Shown in pieces: positions 25,902 through 34,891 of a stretch of DNA of 64,000 nucleotides (the first letter of the stretch is position 1; each line of letters begins with the position of its first letter). Below the pieces are notes generated by a model. It saw nothing but the letters and a program-made list of their open reading frames with translations, had not been told where the DNA came from and searched no databases. The stretch comes from an uncultured Prevotella sp. (lineage in GTDB: Bacteria; Bacteroidota; Bacteroidia; Bacteroidales; Bacteroidaceae), in contig CAAGPV010000072.1 of the NCBI GenBank assembly GCA_900771975.1, forward strand, positions 1-64,000. The letters run 5' to 3'. The translations under genes and the position numbers were made by a program.

Positions 25902-25973
25902 GGTCCCTTCGTCTATCGGTTAGGACGAGAGATTTTCATTCTCTAAAGAGCAGTTCGACTCTGCTAGGGACTA
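25902..25973 (+). tRNA. tRNA-Glu (anticodon UUC)
   Basis: A 72-base cloverleaf: acceptor GGTCCCT pairs with AGGGACT (one G-U), the anticodon stem AGAGA/TCTCT closes the loop TTTTCAT with anticodon TTC, and the T arm carries the usual GTTCGAC. CCA is not encoded. No terminator is visible before rpsT, which begins 37 bases downstream. Confidence 0.95.
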
Positions 25974-26010
25974 CATAAATAAGAAAATAAAAAAGAACAA
26001 ATAAGCAAAG

Positions 26011-26265
26011 ATGGCAAATCACAAATCATCATTAAAGAGAATTCGCCAAGACAAAAAGAAGGCTTTGCACAACAAGTATTACGCAAAGACGATGCGTAAC
26101 GCAGTTCGCAAGCTTCGCGCAATGACGAACAAGGACGAGGCTTCCAAGCTCTATCCTTCTGTACAAAAGATGTTGGACAAATTGGCAAAAACCAATATTA
26201 TCCACAAGAATAAGGCTGCTAACTTAAAGTCAAGTTTAACCAAGCACATTGCTGCTTTAGGCTAA
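26011..26265 (+). CDS. rpsT: 30S ribosomal protein S20
   Basis: An 84-residue, strongly basic protein that begins ANHKSSLKRIRQDKKK, typical of S20, which binds the 5' domain of 16S rRNA. It follows tRNA-Glu in the same direction without an intervening promoter or terminator that I can see, so the two are probably transcribed together. A terminator hairpin is 38 bases after the stop. Confidence 0.97.
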   Translation: MANHKSSLKRIRQDKKKALHNKYYAKTMRNAVRKLRAMTNKDEASKLYPSVQKMLDKLAKTNIIHKNKAANLKSSLTKHIAALG

Positions 26266-26303
26266 TCAGCAAATATAGTCATAGCATTAAAACTTTAAAT
26301 ATT

Positions 26304-26333
26304 GCCATACTCCATTTGGAGTGTGGCTTTTTT
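26304..26333 (+). terminator. Terminator of rpsT
   Basis: GCCATACTCC (26304-26313) pairs with GGAGTGTGGC (26318-26327) around a four-base loop, followed by six T residues. Confidence 0.85.
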
Positions 26334-26435
26334 GTTTTTCAACCATTCACGGCAAGATACATAGCGGTGCTTCAAAAAAGTTCCGTTTCTTTCACATTTT
26401 GCAACGTTTAAACGCCTCAAAATGATGTAAAATAG

Positions 26436-26467
26436 TTTCGATAGGTCAAGGATTTTTTGTAAATTTG
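26436..26467 (+). promoter_or_regulatory. Promoter of gyrB
   Basis: TAAATTTG at 26460-26467 matches the -7 consensus and TTTC at 26436-26439 lies 20 bases upstream as an imperfect -33 element. The box ends 25 bases before the gyrB ATG. Confidence 0.65.
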
Positions 26468-26492
26468 CATTCAAAAGACAATTAATTTCGAA

Positions 26493-28466
26493 ATGGCAGA
26501 CAATCTAAATAACGAGGCAAATTACTCCGCCAGTAACATTCAAGTCCTTGAGGGATTAGAAGCAGTACGCAAACGTCCTGCAATGTATATTGGCGACATC
26601 AGCGAAAAAGGACTTCATCATCTCATCAACGAAACTGTTGACAACTCTATAGACGAGGCAATGGCTGGCTATTGCAACGAAATAGAGGTTACTCTCAACG
26701 AAGACAACTCTGTAACCGTTGAAGACAACGGACGCGGTATTCCAGTTGATGAGCACAAGAAGCTGCATAAAAGTGCTTTGGAAGTCGTTATGACAGTCCT
26801 TCATGCAGGTGGAAAGTTTGACAAAGGTTCTTATAAGGTCAGCGGTGGCTTGCATGGTGTAGGCGTCAGCTGCGTCAACGCCCTCTCCACCCACATGACT
26901 TCACAGGTGTTCCGTGACGGTAAGATCTACCAACAAGAGTATGAAAAGGGCAAGCCCCTTTATCCCGTAAAGGTGATTGGAACCACAGAGAAACGCGGAA
27001 CACGCCAGCAATTTTGGCCGGATGGAAGCATTTTCACTACAACAACCTTCCAATGGGACATTGTTGCACGCCGTATGCGCGAATTGGCCTATCTGAACGC
27101 GGGTATCAAAATCACGCTCACAGACAAGCGCGAGCAACAGGACGGAAAGCCACGTCAGGAAGTTTTCCATGCCATTGACGGTTTGAAAGAATTCGTTCGC
27201 TACGTAGACCGCCACCGCACCCATCTCTTTGATGATGTCATCTATCTGAAAACCGAAAAGCAAGGCATACCTATTGAGGTGGCAATCATGTACAACACCG
27301 ACTACAGCGAGAATATCCACTCGTATGTAAACAACATCAACACGATAGAAGGAGGAACACATCTCACTGGTTTTAGGGCTGCCTTGACGCGCGTTCTGAA
27401 GAGTTATGCAGACAACGACCCGCAAATTTCAAAGCAAATTGAAAAAGCAAAGATTGAAATAGCAGGCGAGGACTTCCGCGAAGGACTTACCGCTGTCATC
27501 TCCATCAAGGTTGCAGAGCCACAGTTTGAAGGACAAACAAAGACCAAACTCGGAAATAGCGAAGTGGCCGGTGCCGTTCAGCAAGCTGTTGGAGAGGCTC
27601 TTACCAACTATCTTGAAGAACACCCAGCAGAAGCAAAACGCATTTGCGAAAAAGTGGTATTGGCTGCCACTGCCCGCATTGCAGCGCGTAAAGCACGTGA
27701 AAGTGTACAACGCAAGAACGTGATGACGGGCGGAGGACTCCCTGGAAAGTTGGCCGACTGCTCAAATAAAGACCCTAAAGACTGTGAAATATTCCTTGTC
27801 GAGGGTGATTCGGCAGGTGGTTCTGCCAAACAAGGCCGCGACCGATACACACAGGCCATCCTTCCTTTGCGCGGTAAAATCCTCAATGTAGAGAAAGTGC
27901 CATGGCATAGAGTGTTTGAAGCCGAGTCGGTAATGAACATCATTCAGAGCATAGGCGTCCGCTTTGGAGTTGACGGAGAAGATGACAGAGAAGCCAATAT
28001 AGACAAGCTTCGCTATGATAAGATTATTATTATGACCGATGCCGACGTCGATGGTTCCCACATCGACACGCTGATAATGACCTTATTCTATCGCTTTATG
28101 CCGAAAGTGATTGAAGAAGGACACCTCTACATAGCTACATCTCCGCTCTACAAGTGTTCCTACAAGAACAAAGTGAGCGAATACTGCTACACCGATCAAC
28201 AGCGCCAAGCCTTCCTTGACAAGTATGCAGGAGGCATTGACGACGGCAAGAGCATCCATACACAACGCTATAAAGGTCTTGGAGAGATGAATCCCGAACA
28301 ACTTTGGGAAACCACAATGAACCCAGCAACGCGTTTGCTCAAGCAAGTAACTATAGAGAACGCTGCTGAAGCTGACGAAATCTTCTCCATGTTAATGGGT
28401 GACGACGTAGAACCGCGCCGTGAATTCATTGAGAAGAATGCTACATACGCCAACATTGACGCATAA
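26493..28466 (+). CDS. gyrB: DNA gyrase subunit B
   Basis: GyrB is the ATPase half of DNA gyrase, which introduces negative supercoils. The 657-residue protein has the GHKL ATPase motifs (NETVDNSIDEAMAG, VEDNGRGIPVD, SGGLHGVGVSCVNALS), the transducer domain, and a TOPRIM domain with EGDSAGGSAKQGRDR and DADVDGSHI. The sequence between those TOPRIM motifs (LPLRGKILNVEKVPWHRVFE) fits GyrB better than ParE. It has its own promoter and terminator, so it is a single-gene unit; gyrA is not in the window. Confidence 0.96.
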   Translation: MADNLNNEANYSASNIQVLEGLEAVRKRPAMYIGDISEKGLHHLINETVDNSIDEAMAGYCNEIEVTLNEDNSVTVEDNGRGIPVDEHKKLHKSALEVVMTVLHAGGKFDKGSYKVSGGLHGVGVSCVNALSTHMTSQVFRDGKIYQQEYEKGKPLYPVKVIGTTEKRGTRQQFWPDGSIFTTTTFQWDIVARRMRELAYLNAGIKITLTDKREQQDGKPRQEVFHAIDGLKEFVRYVDRHRTHLFDDVIYLKTEKQGIPIEVAIMYNTDYSENIHSYVNNINTIEGGTHLTGFRAALTRVLKSYADNDPQISKQIEKAKIEIAGEDFREGLTAVISIKVAEPQFEGQTKTKLGNSEVAGAVQQAVGEALTNYLEEHPAEAKRICEKVVLAATARIAARKARESVQRKNVMTGGGLPGKLADCSNKDPKDCEIFLVEGDSAGGSAKQGRDRYTQAILPLRGKILNVEKVPWHRVFEAESVMNIIQSIGVRFGVDGEDDREANIDKLRYDKIIIMTDADVDGSHIDTLIMTLFYRFMPKVIEEGHLYIATSPLYKCSYKNKVSEYCYTDQQRQAFLDKYAGGIDDGKSIHTQRYKGLGEMNPEQLWETTMNPATRLLKQVTIENAAEADEIFSMLMGDDVEPRREFIEKNATYANIDA

Positions 28467-28479
28467 TAACTTTACAATA

Positions 28480-28516
28480 AGGGCGAACACAGACCAATTT
28501 GTGTTCGCCCTCTTTT
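28480..28516 (+). terminator. Terminator of gyrB
   Basis: AGGGCGAACAC (28480-28490) pairs perfectly with GTGTTCGCCCT (28501-28511), followed by a T-run. Confidence 0.88.
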
Positions 28517-28552
28517 TATACTTTTTTCCTTAAACCTTCAAACGACTCAAGT

Positions 28553-30928
28553 ATGAAAACAATATCCTTGCTATTTACTGCGCTGCTTTTCTCCGCTTCT
28601 TCTTTAGCTCAACAGTTGCCCATGCGCCTACACTATAACCGACCGGCAACCTATTTTGAAGAATCGTTGCCCATCGGAAACGGAAAACTTGGGGCGCTTG
28701 TCTATGGCGGAACAAACGAAGACAGCATCTACCTGAACGACATTACACTTTGGACGGGCAAACCAGTAGACCATAACGAAGGGAATGGATTGTCTTCATG
28801 GATACCAAAAATAAGGGAAGCACTCTTCAACGAAGACTACCGTAAAGCTGATTCTTTGCAACATTATGTTCAAGGACATGGCTCGGAATTTTACCAACCG
28901 CTGGCAACACTAAAGATTAAAAGCCTCAACGCTCAACCTGTTAGCAACTATTATCGTGAACTTGACCTCGACAGTGCCATTGCAAAAGACAGTTATACAA
29001 TAGACGGGGTTCGGTATGAAAGAGAATATTTTGCCTCTAACCCCGACAAAATGATTGCCATTCACATTAAAGCCAACCGTAAAAATGCCCTCAACTTACA
29101 ACTGTCGCTCACCTCACAAGTTCCCCATTCCTGCAAAGGAAGTCACGGAAACACGCTCACCTTATTGGGCCATGCCTTGGGAGACGAACAGGAAAGCATA
29201 CATTTTTGCACCATATTACGGGTTATCACCGACAATAAAAGTTGGGGAACCGATTCCACTTTGACCATTCAAGATGCCACAGAAGCAACCATCTACATCG
29301 TGAACGAAACCACTTTCAATGGCGCCGACAAACATCCCGTAAAAGAAGGTGCACCCTATTTGGAGAATGTAGCGAACGATTCATGGCACTTGGTCAACTA
29401 TACTTATCAGCAACTGCGCCACCGACACATCGAAGACTACAAGAAATACTTCGACCGCGTGAAACTCTTTATAGCTGGATCGGAAGAAAACAAGCAGCAA
29501 ACCACCGAGCAGCAACTCATCAACTATACTGACTTGAAGAGTAACAACCCCTATTTGGAAACATTATATTTCCAGTATGGACGCTATTTGCTCATCTCTT
29601 CATCTCGCACCAATGGAGTTCCTGCCAACCTCCAAGGGCTTTGGACACCGCATTTATACTCACCCTGGAGAGGCAACTACACCATGAATATCAACATCGA
29701 AGAAAACTATTGGCCTGCATTCACCACCAATTTGGCAGAAATGGCAGCACCTTTAGACGGATTTATAGAAGCTCTTTGCAAGAACGGACAATATACCGCC
29801 AAGAACTTCTACGGCGTTTCTTCAGGTTGGTGTGCCAGCCACAACAGTGACATTTGGGCCATGACCAACCCTGTGGGCGAGCAGAAGGAAAACCCAAAAT
29901 GGGCCAACTGGAACATGGGAGGTGCTTGGATTGTGAATACTCTTTGGGAGAAGTACTTGTTTACGCAAGACAAAAACTATCTGAAAGGAATTGCTTACCC
30001 TCTGTTGAAGGGGGCGTCAGAGTTTTGTAAGCAATGGTTGACAGACAATCCAAAAGTTCCAGGCGAACTAATCACCGCTCCTTCCACCTCACCCGAAAAC
30101 AATTATATCACCGATAAGGGCTATCATGGAGCCACATGCTATGGTGGGACTGCCGATCTTGCCATCATGCGCGAATTGTTTTCCAACACCTTTGAGGCCC
30201 AACAGTTGCTAAACATCAACCCCTCAGATACCACTCTAATGGCCGTTTACCACCGTTTGCACCCTTACACCATTGGTTACATGGGCGATTTGAACGAATG
30301 GTATTACGATTGGGACGACAGTGACTTCCTACATCGCCACCAGTCACATCTCATCGGACTCTATCCGGGCCATCATCTTTCGGTTGCCCAAACACCAGCA
30401 TTGGCAAAGGCAGCCACACGATCGCTGGAAATCAAAGGCGACAAGACCACCGGTTGGAGTACAGGATGGCGAATCAACCTTTGGGCGCGGTTGCATAGAG
30501 CCGACAAAGCATACGACTTATTGAGATGCCTACTTACCTTTGTACGCCCAGAAGGGTATGACGGGCCTGACCAAAGACATGGTGGAGGGACCTACGCCAA
30601 CTTGTTTGACGCTCACCCGCCCTTCCAAATTGACGGCAACTTTGGGGGCACTGCAGGCATCGCTGAGATGCTCCTGCAAAGCGAGAGCCACCCAAACAAA
30701 GCCGAAGACATTATCGAGCTTTTACCAGCCCTACCAAAATCATGGCCTTCTGGTGAGGTTAACGGCCTTTGTGCGCGTGGCGGTTATGTGGTAGACTTCT
30801 CATGGAAAAATGCAAAAATCAAGAAACTCAGCATTTATAGCAAAGCCGGCGGTACCGTTCTGCTAAAATATAACGGTACAGAAAAACGCATAAGCCTAAA
30901 AAAGGGTCAACGAAAAAAAGTGAAATAA
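28553..30928 (+). CDS. Secreted GH95 family alpha-L-fucosidase (or alpha-L-galactosidase)
   Basis: A 791-residue exported glycoside hydrolase. A signal peptide (KTISLLFTALLFSASSLAQ) is followed by the GH95 opening (LPIGNGKLGALVYGG, YLNDITLWTGKP), an (alpha/alpha)6 catalytic domain with GVPANLQGLW, SHNSDIWAM and DGNFGGTAGIAEMLLQ, and a short beta domain. GH95 enzymes remove terminal alpha-1,2-L-fucose, and some prefer L-galactose; the sequence alone does not decide between these. I use the ATG at 28553 because the signal peptide begins there. No SusC/SusD pair is nearby. An AraC-type regulator follows in the same direction. Confidence 0.9.
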   Translation: MKTISLLFTALLFSASSLAQQLPMRLHYNRPATYFEESLPIGNGKLGALVYGGTNEDSIYLNDITLWTGKPVDHNEGNGLSSWIPKIREALFNEDYRKADSLQHYVQGHGSEFYQPLATLKIKSLNAQPVSNYYRELDLDSAIAKDSYTIDGVRYEREYFASNPDKMIAIHIKANRKNALNLQLSLTSQVPHSCKGSHGNTLTLLGHALGDEQESIHFCTILRVITDNKSWGTDSTLTIQDATEATIYIVNETTFNGADKHPVKEGAPYLENVANDSWHLVNYTYQQLRHRHIEDYKKYFDRVKLFIAGSEENKQQTTEQQLINYTDLKSNNPYLETLYFQYGRYLLISSSRTNGVPANLQGLWTPHLYSPWRGNYTMNINIEENYWPAFTTNLAEMAAPLDGFIEALCKNGQYTAKNFYGVSSGWCASHNSDIWAMTNPVGEQKENPKWANWNMGGAWIVNTLWEKYLFTQDKNYLKGIAYPLLKGASEFCKQWLTDNPKVPGELITAPSTSPENNYITDKGYHGATCYGGTADLAIMRELFSNTFEAQQLLNINPSDTTLMAVYHRLHPYTIGYMGDLNEWYYDWDDSDFLHRHQSHLIGLYPGHHLSVAQTPALAKAATRSLEIKGDKTTGWSTGWRINLWARLHRADKAYDLLRCLLTFVRPEGYDGPDQRHGGGTYANLFDAHPPFQIDGNFGGTAGIAEMLLQSESHPNKAEDIIELLPALPKSWPSGEVNGLCARGGYVVDFSWKNAKIKKLSIYSKAGGTVLLKYNGTEKRISLKKGQRKKVK

Positions 30929-30940
30929 CGGAAATATCAC

Positions 30941-30948
30941 TATCTTTG
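30941..30948 (+). promoter_or_regulatory. Promoter -7 box of the AraC-type gene
   Basis: TATCTTTG matches TAnnTTTG in the 44-base gap between the fucosidase gene and the regulator gene and ends 24 bases before the ATG. The regulator may therefore be transcribed on its own. Confidence 0.6.
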
Positions 30949-30972
30949 TAGAGGATTTAAACATTGGAATGA

Positions 30973-31860
30973 ATGCAGAATATTATCGCAACCGACATTA
31001 GCGTAGCTCAGGCAAAAACCGTTTATAGCCAAGGAAGCTATATCGATGACGACATCCTTTTGTGCGAAAACTTCTCTGACGTACCGCTTCCTGTCGACAA
31101 TTGCCGTATGCATTGCATCCTTGTGGCGCTTTGCACACAGGGTAAAGCAAGCTATAAGGTAGATACGATAGAGCAGACGGTAAGCGCAAATGATGTGATT
31201 ATCATCAATACCGACCAATTGGTGAGCGACTATCTCCTTTCACGCGACTGTTCGGGCATTGCCTTTATATGTTCTCCTGTCTTTTTTCGGGAAGTGATTA
31301 CATCCGTACACGAGCTTTCATCATTGTTTCTCTTCTCCCGCACGCATCCTGTTTTTCACTTAGAAGAAGAACAGTCATTCATTCTAAAAAAATATTTCTA
31401 TCACATAAAATCCATTATCGACAACCATAGCCATCCGTTCAGGCGTGAGCTAACGGCATCGTTGTTCAAATCGCTCACCTACGAATTGGGGGATGTTATC
31501 TACGCTAACCAATGTATGACAGAGGAAAGACAAAACCGACCGGATGCCATCTTCACTAACTTCATTAAACTTGTGGAACTTCACTATCGGGAAGAAAGAC
31601 GTGTGGGATGGTATGCCACGCAGTTGTGCATCACGCCAAAATATCTGTCAGAAACCGTTAAAGCCGCCAGCAAACGCACGCCAAGCGATTGGATAGAAAG
31701 CTATGTTACGCTTGAAATAAGCAATTTGCTAAAGAACACAACCATGAACATCAAGCAAATTACCCAAGCAATGCATTTCCCCAATCAAAGTTTTTTAGGG
31801 AAATTCTTTAAAGAACACGTAGGAAAAAGCCCTTCCCAGTATCGCAAAGAAAAGTTATAA
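30973..31860 (+). CDS. AraC-family transcriptional regulator
   Basis: A 295-residue protein with an N-terminal cupin-like sensing domain (about 1-170) and a C-terminal AraC-type DNA-binding domain with two helix-turn-helix parts: GWYATQLCITPKYLSETVK and MNIKQITQAMHFPNQSFLGKFFKEHVGKSPSQYRKEK. The ligand is unknown. It lies 44 bases after the GH95 gene, but most glycan-utilisation loci in this phylum use hybrid two-component or SusR regulators, so a link to fucose is only a guess. Its last 6 bases overlap the convergent DUF3109 gene. Confidence 0.9.
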   Translation: MQNIIATDISVAQAKTVYSQGSYIDDDILLCENFSDVPLPVDNCRMHCILVALCTQGKASYKVDTIEQTVSANDVIIINTDQLVSDYLLSRDCSGIAFICSPVFFREVITSVHELSSLFLFSRTHPVFHLEEEQSFILKKYFYHIKSIIDNHSHPFRRELTASLFKSLTYELGDVIYANQCMTEERQNRPDAIFTNFIKLVELHYREERRVGWYATQLCITPKYLSETVKAASKRTPSDWIESYVTLEISNLLKNTTMNIKQITQAMHFPNQSFLGKFFKEHVGKSPSQYRKEKL

Positions 31861-32448
31861 GTAGCCTTGAGCTTTTAGTTGTTGCGCCACTGCACACAAT
31901 TCGTCGTACCATTCACGCCCAAAGCGACGCACCAAAGGCCCCTCCAAAAACCTGTAAAGGGGGAGATTGAGTTGTTGTCCTTTAACAATCGCGTCTTTGC
32001 AAATCTTCCATCGATGATAGTTTAGGCCTATCAAACCTTCACCAAGTGCCTTTTCGCGAAGAGGATAAAGAGCACAAGATATCGGTTTTACAAATTTTGT
32101 TTGTCCTTGCCGATAACTTTTTTCCAAAGCGCACAAGCAGCAGTTGTTGTCATAACACGTGAAAACGCAGTCTTTACCGCCGACAATGCTTGTCACCAAG
32201 TCGCCCTCTTGGTCAGTATAAGCAACACCCTGTTGGTCTATCTTGGCCTGTGCCGAAGCAGACAGACCGCTCCATACAGTTTCCAAGCAATTTTCTATCT
32301 CTCCTATTTCGTCGAGTGTGACTGGTGCGCCAGCATCACCTTCCACACAGCAGATGCCTTTACAAGCCTCCAAATCACAACAAAATTTTTCTGTAAACAC
32401 ATCCGGCGAAACCAAGACGTTGCCGACCTGAATAATATGTAGTTCCAT
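31855..32448 (-). CDS. DUF3109 cysteine-rich protein
   Basis: A 197-residue protein rich in cysteine, with the cluster FCCDLEACKGICCVEGDAGAP near the N terminus (quoted without its last residues in the family form) and further Cys at CVFTCYDNNCCLCALE and ISCALYPLR. This pattern matches the DUF3109/YkgJ-like group, thought to bind a metal or Fe-S cluster; the function is unknown. I take the ATG at 32448; the open frame begins at a TTG two codons earlier. It is the last gene of the gpmI-ung-DUF3109 run and overlaps the araC-type gene tail to tail. Confidence 0.85.
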   Translation of the reverse strand: MELHIIQVGNVLVSPDVFTEKFCCDLEACKGICCVEGDAGAPVTLDEIGEIENCLETVWSGLSASAQAKIDQQGVAYTDQEGDLVTSIVGGKDCVFTCYDNNCCLCALEKSYRQGQTKFVKPISCALYPLREKALGEGLIGLNYHRWKICKDAIVKGQQLNLPLYRFLEGPLVRRFGREWYDELCAVAQQLKAQGYL

Positions 32449-32471
32449 AAACAAGTACTTCTAAGGCTTTT

Positions 32472-33137
32472 CTACCAGTCTATTTCTCCTTTTCCATGCG
32501 CTTTCAGATAGGCATTGCATTGAGAAAAATGATGATTGCCAAACCATCCGCCCCTATTGGCAGATAGCGGAGAGGGGTGAACCGACTCTAAAACAAGGTG
32601 TTTCTTAACGTCAATCAATGGTTTTTTGCTACGTGCATAACCACCCCACAACATAAAAACGAGGTGTTCACGCCTATGGCTTAAAGCCGCAATTGCAGCA
32701 TCAGTAAACTTGTTCCACCCCAAAGGCTGATGACTATTGGCCTGATGGGCACGAACGGTCAAAGTGGCATTCAGCAACAACACACCTTGTTCTGCCCAAC
32801 GCGTGAGATCGCCCGAAGCAGGAACGGGTTTACCTAAATCAGATTTTATTTCTTTGAAAATATTGATAAGGGAAGGTGGCATCGTCACTCCTTGAGGAAC
32901 AGAAAAGCTCAATCCCATGGCTTGTCCCTGCTCATGATAAGGGTCCTGTCCTATTATGACCACCTTCACCCTGTCAAAAGGGCAAAGATTGAAGGCATTG
33001 AAAATCAATGTTCCCGGGGGATAGCAAGTGCAAGCTGCATATTCTTGCCTTACCGCACTTGTCAGTTTAGAAAAATAGGGCTTTTCAAATTCTTCCCCAA
33101 GGCATTGTTTCCAACTGTCTTCAATCTTTACATTCAT
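32472..33137 (-). CDS. ung: Uracil-DNA glycosylase (family 1)
   Basis: Ung removes uracil from DNA as the first step of base excision repair. The water-activating motif GQDPYH is present (VVIIGQDPYHEQGQAMGLSFS), as is the second motif around HPSPLSANRGGWFG. The length is 221 residues, normal for the family. It begins 3 bases after the gpmI stop, so it is in an operon with gpmI, and it is followed by the DUF3109 gene. Confidence 0.96.
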   Translation of the reverse strand: MNVKIEDSWKQCLGEEFEKPYFSKLTSAVRQEYAACTCYPPGTLIFNAFNLCPFDRVKVVIIGQDPYHEQGQAMGLSFSVPQGVTMPPSLINIFKEIKSDLGKPVPASGDLTRWAEQGVLLLNATLTVRAHQANSHQPLGWNKFTDAAIAALSHRREHLVFMLWGGYARSKKPLIDVKKHLVLESVHPSPLSANRGGWFGNHHFSQCNAYLKAHGKGEIDW

Positions 33138-33140
33138 GTG

Positions 33141-34673
33141 TTATTCGCTAACGATGTTGTCCGAAATCAAGTTCTCGCCTGTCATGTCGGCTGGTTGTTC
33201 CAATCCCATAATATGCAAGATGGAAGGTGCCACATCTGCCAAACGACCGTTCTTCACTGTAGCCGAGTTGTTGTTTGTTACATAGATAAACGGAACGGGG
33301 TTCAGTGAATGTGCCGTATTGGGCGTTCCGTCAGGGTTGATAGCGTTGTCTGCGTTGCCATGATCAGCAATGATGATAGCCTCATAGTCCATAGCTTTGG
33401 CTGCTTCTATCACCTCGCGGACACATTGGTCTACCGCCCACACTGCCTTGGCAATGGCATGATAAACACCAGTATGGCCCACCATGTCGCCATTGGCAAA
33501 GTTAACGACAATAAAGTCGTAGATTCCATCCTTGATAGCTCCAACAAGTTTGTCTTTCACTTCGTAGGCGCTCATCTCCGGTTTCAAGTCGTAGGTAGCC
33601 ACTTTAGGACTTGGCACCAAGATGCGATCTTCGCCCTCGTAAGGCGCTTCACGCCCTCCATTGAAGAAGAAGGTTACGTGTGCATACTTCTCGGTCTCTG
33701 CGGTGTGTAGTTGTCGCTTGCCTTTCTTAGAAAGATATTCGCCCAATGTGTCCTCTACATTCTCTTTCGGGAAGAGGATGTGAACGCCTTTGAAGTTGGC
33801 ATCGTATGGCGTCATACAGTAATATTGCAGATCCTTGACGGTATGCATGCCTTCTTCCGGGAGGTCTTCTTGTGTCAACACTTGTGTCAACTCCTTAGCA
33901 CGGTCATTGCGGAAGTTGATGAAGATAACGACATCTCCTTCTTGTATCGTACCGTCAACGTTGGAGTTGTTGATTGGTTTGATGAATTCATCAGTCACAC
34001 CATCGGCATAGCTCTCTTCAACAGCCTTTACCATATCGGTAGCCTGCTTGCCCTTGCCCTCAACGAGCAAGTCGTACGCCTCTTTTACACGGTTCCAACG
34101 CTTGTCACGATCCATGGCATAGAAACGTCCAACGATGCTTGCTATGGATGCGCCATTAGCATCACACACCTTCTGAACATCTTCGATAAAGCCTTTTCCG
34201 CTCTTTGGGTCAGTGTCACGACCATCCATAAAACAGTGGACATAGACATTTTTCAAGTCATATTCCTTGCCTATCTCAATGAGTTTGAACAAGTGGTTCA
34301 GTGAAGAGTGAACGCCTCCAGTAGAAGTAAGGCCCATTAAGTGGAGTTTTTTACCGGTCTTTTGGGCATAGCTATAGGCGTTTACCACCTCTTGGTTCTT
34401 CAATATATCACCGCTTTGGCAAGCCTTGTTAATCTTCACCAAGTCTTGATAGACTATGCGACCTGCACCGATATTCAGGTGACCAACCTCAGAATTACCC
34501 ATCTGACCATCAGGAAGACCTACATCCTCGCCACTTGCCTGCAACTGCGAGTGGGCAGACACTGCGTTCAAATAGTCCAAATAAGGTGTGGGGGTGTTGT
34601 AGATAACATCACCTTCGCCATGTTTTCCGATTCCCCATCCATCGAGAATCATCAATAATGCTTTCTTTGCCAT
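33141..34673 (-). CDS. gpmI: 2,3-bisphosphoglycerate-independent phosphoglycerate mutase
   Basis: GpmI interconverts 3- and 2-phosphoglycerate in glycolysis without a bisphosphoglycerate cofactor, using two manganese ions. The alkaline-phosphatase-type fold starts ALLMILDGWGIGKHGEGD. The catalytic serine is in GQMGNSEVGHLNIGAGR, and the metal ligands appear in HCFMDGRDTDPKSG, NFANGDMVGHTG and ADHGNADNA. The length is 510 residues. It is the first gene of the operon with ung and the DUF3109 gene, behind a clear promoter. Confidence 0.97.
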   Translation of the reverse strand: MAKKALLMILDGWGIGKHGEGDVIYNTPTPYLDYLNAVSAHSQLQASGEDVGLPDGQMGNSEVGHLNIGAGRIVYQDLVKINKACQSGDILKNQEVVNAYSYAQKTGKKLHLMGLTSTGGVHSSLNHLFKLIEIGKEYDLKNVYVHCFMDGRDTDPKSGKGFIEDVQKVCDANGASIASIVGRFYAMDRDKRWNRVKEAYDLLVEGKGKQATDMVKAVEESYADGVTDEFIKPINNSNVDGTIQEGDVVIFINFRNDRAKELTQVLTQEDLPEEGMHTVKDLQYYCMTPYDANFKGVHILFPKENVEDTLGEYLSKKGKRQLHTAETEKYAHVTFFFNGGREAPYEGEDRILVPSPKVATYDLKPEMSAYEVKDKLVGAIKDGIYDFIVVNFANGDMVGHTGVYHAIAKAVWAVDQCVREVIEAAKAMDYEAIIIADHGNADNAINPDGTPNTAHSLNPVPFIYVTNNNSATVKNGRLADVAPSILHIMGLEQPADMTGENLISDNIVSE

Positions 34674-34716
34674 AATTTATTATATTGTACTTTAAGTTCT
34701 ATCTACCTATCATTTG

Positions 34717-34748
34717 CAAAGTTAGTGTTTTTCTGCAAAGTAGCCAAA
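34717..34748 (-). promoter_or_regulatory. Promoter of the gpmI operon
   Basis: On the minus strand: TTTG (34745-34748), a 20-base spacer, then TAACTTTG (34717-34724). It ends 43 bases before the gpmI ATG. Confidence 0.8.
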
Positions 34749-34840
34749 CCGCAAAAGATAAAAGCTATTAAAAGCGGAATCTGTCATTGCCCGCCTAAAA
34801 AAATATGACGAGAAGAGGCGTTACTATAAAAGAAAATATG

Positions 34841-34848
34841 TACTTTTG
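34841..34848 (+). promoter_or_regulatory. Promoter -7 box of the GH3 gene
   Basis: TACTTTTG is a full match to TAnnTTTG and ends 43 bases before the ATG at 34892. It lies inside the open frame upstream of that ATG, which supports the later start. Confidence 0.7.
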
Positions 34849-34891
34849 TAGAATAGAGAAACCTATTCACAACTCAATCTATACTTTCCAT

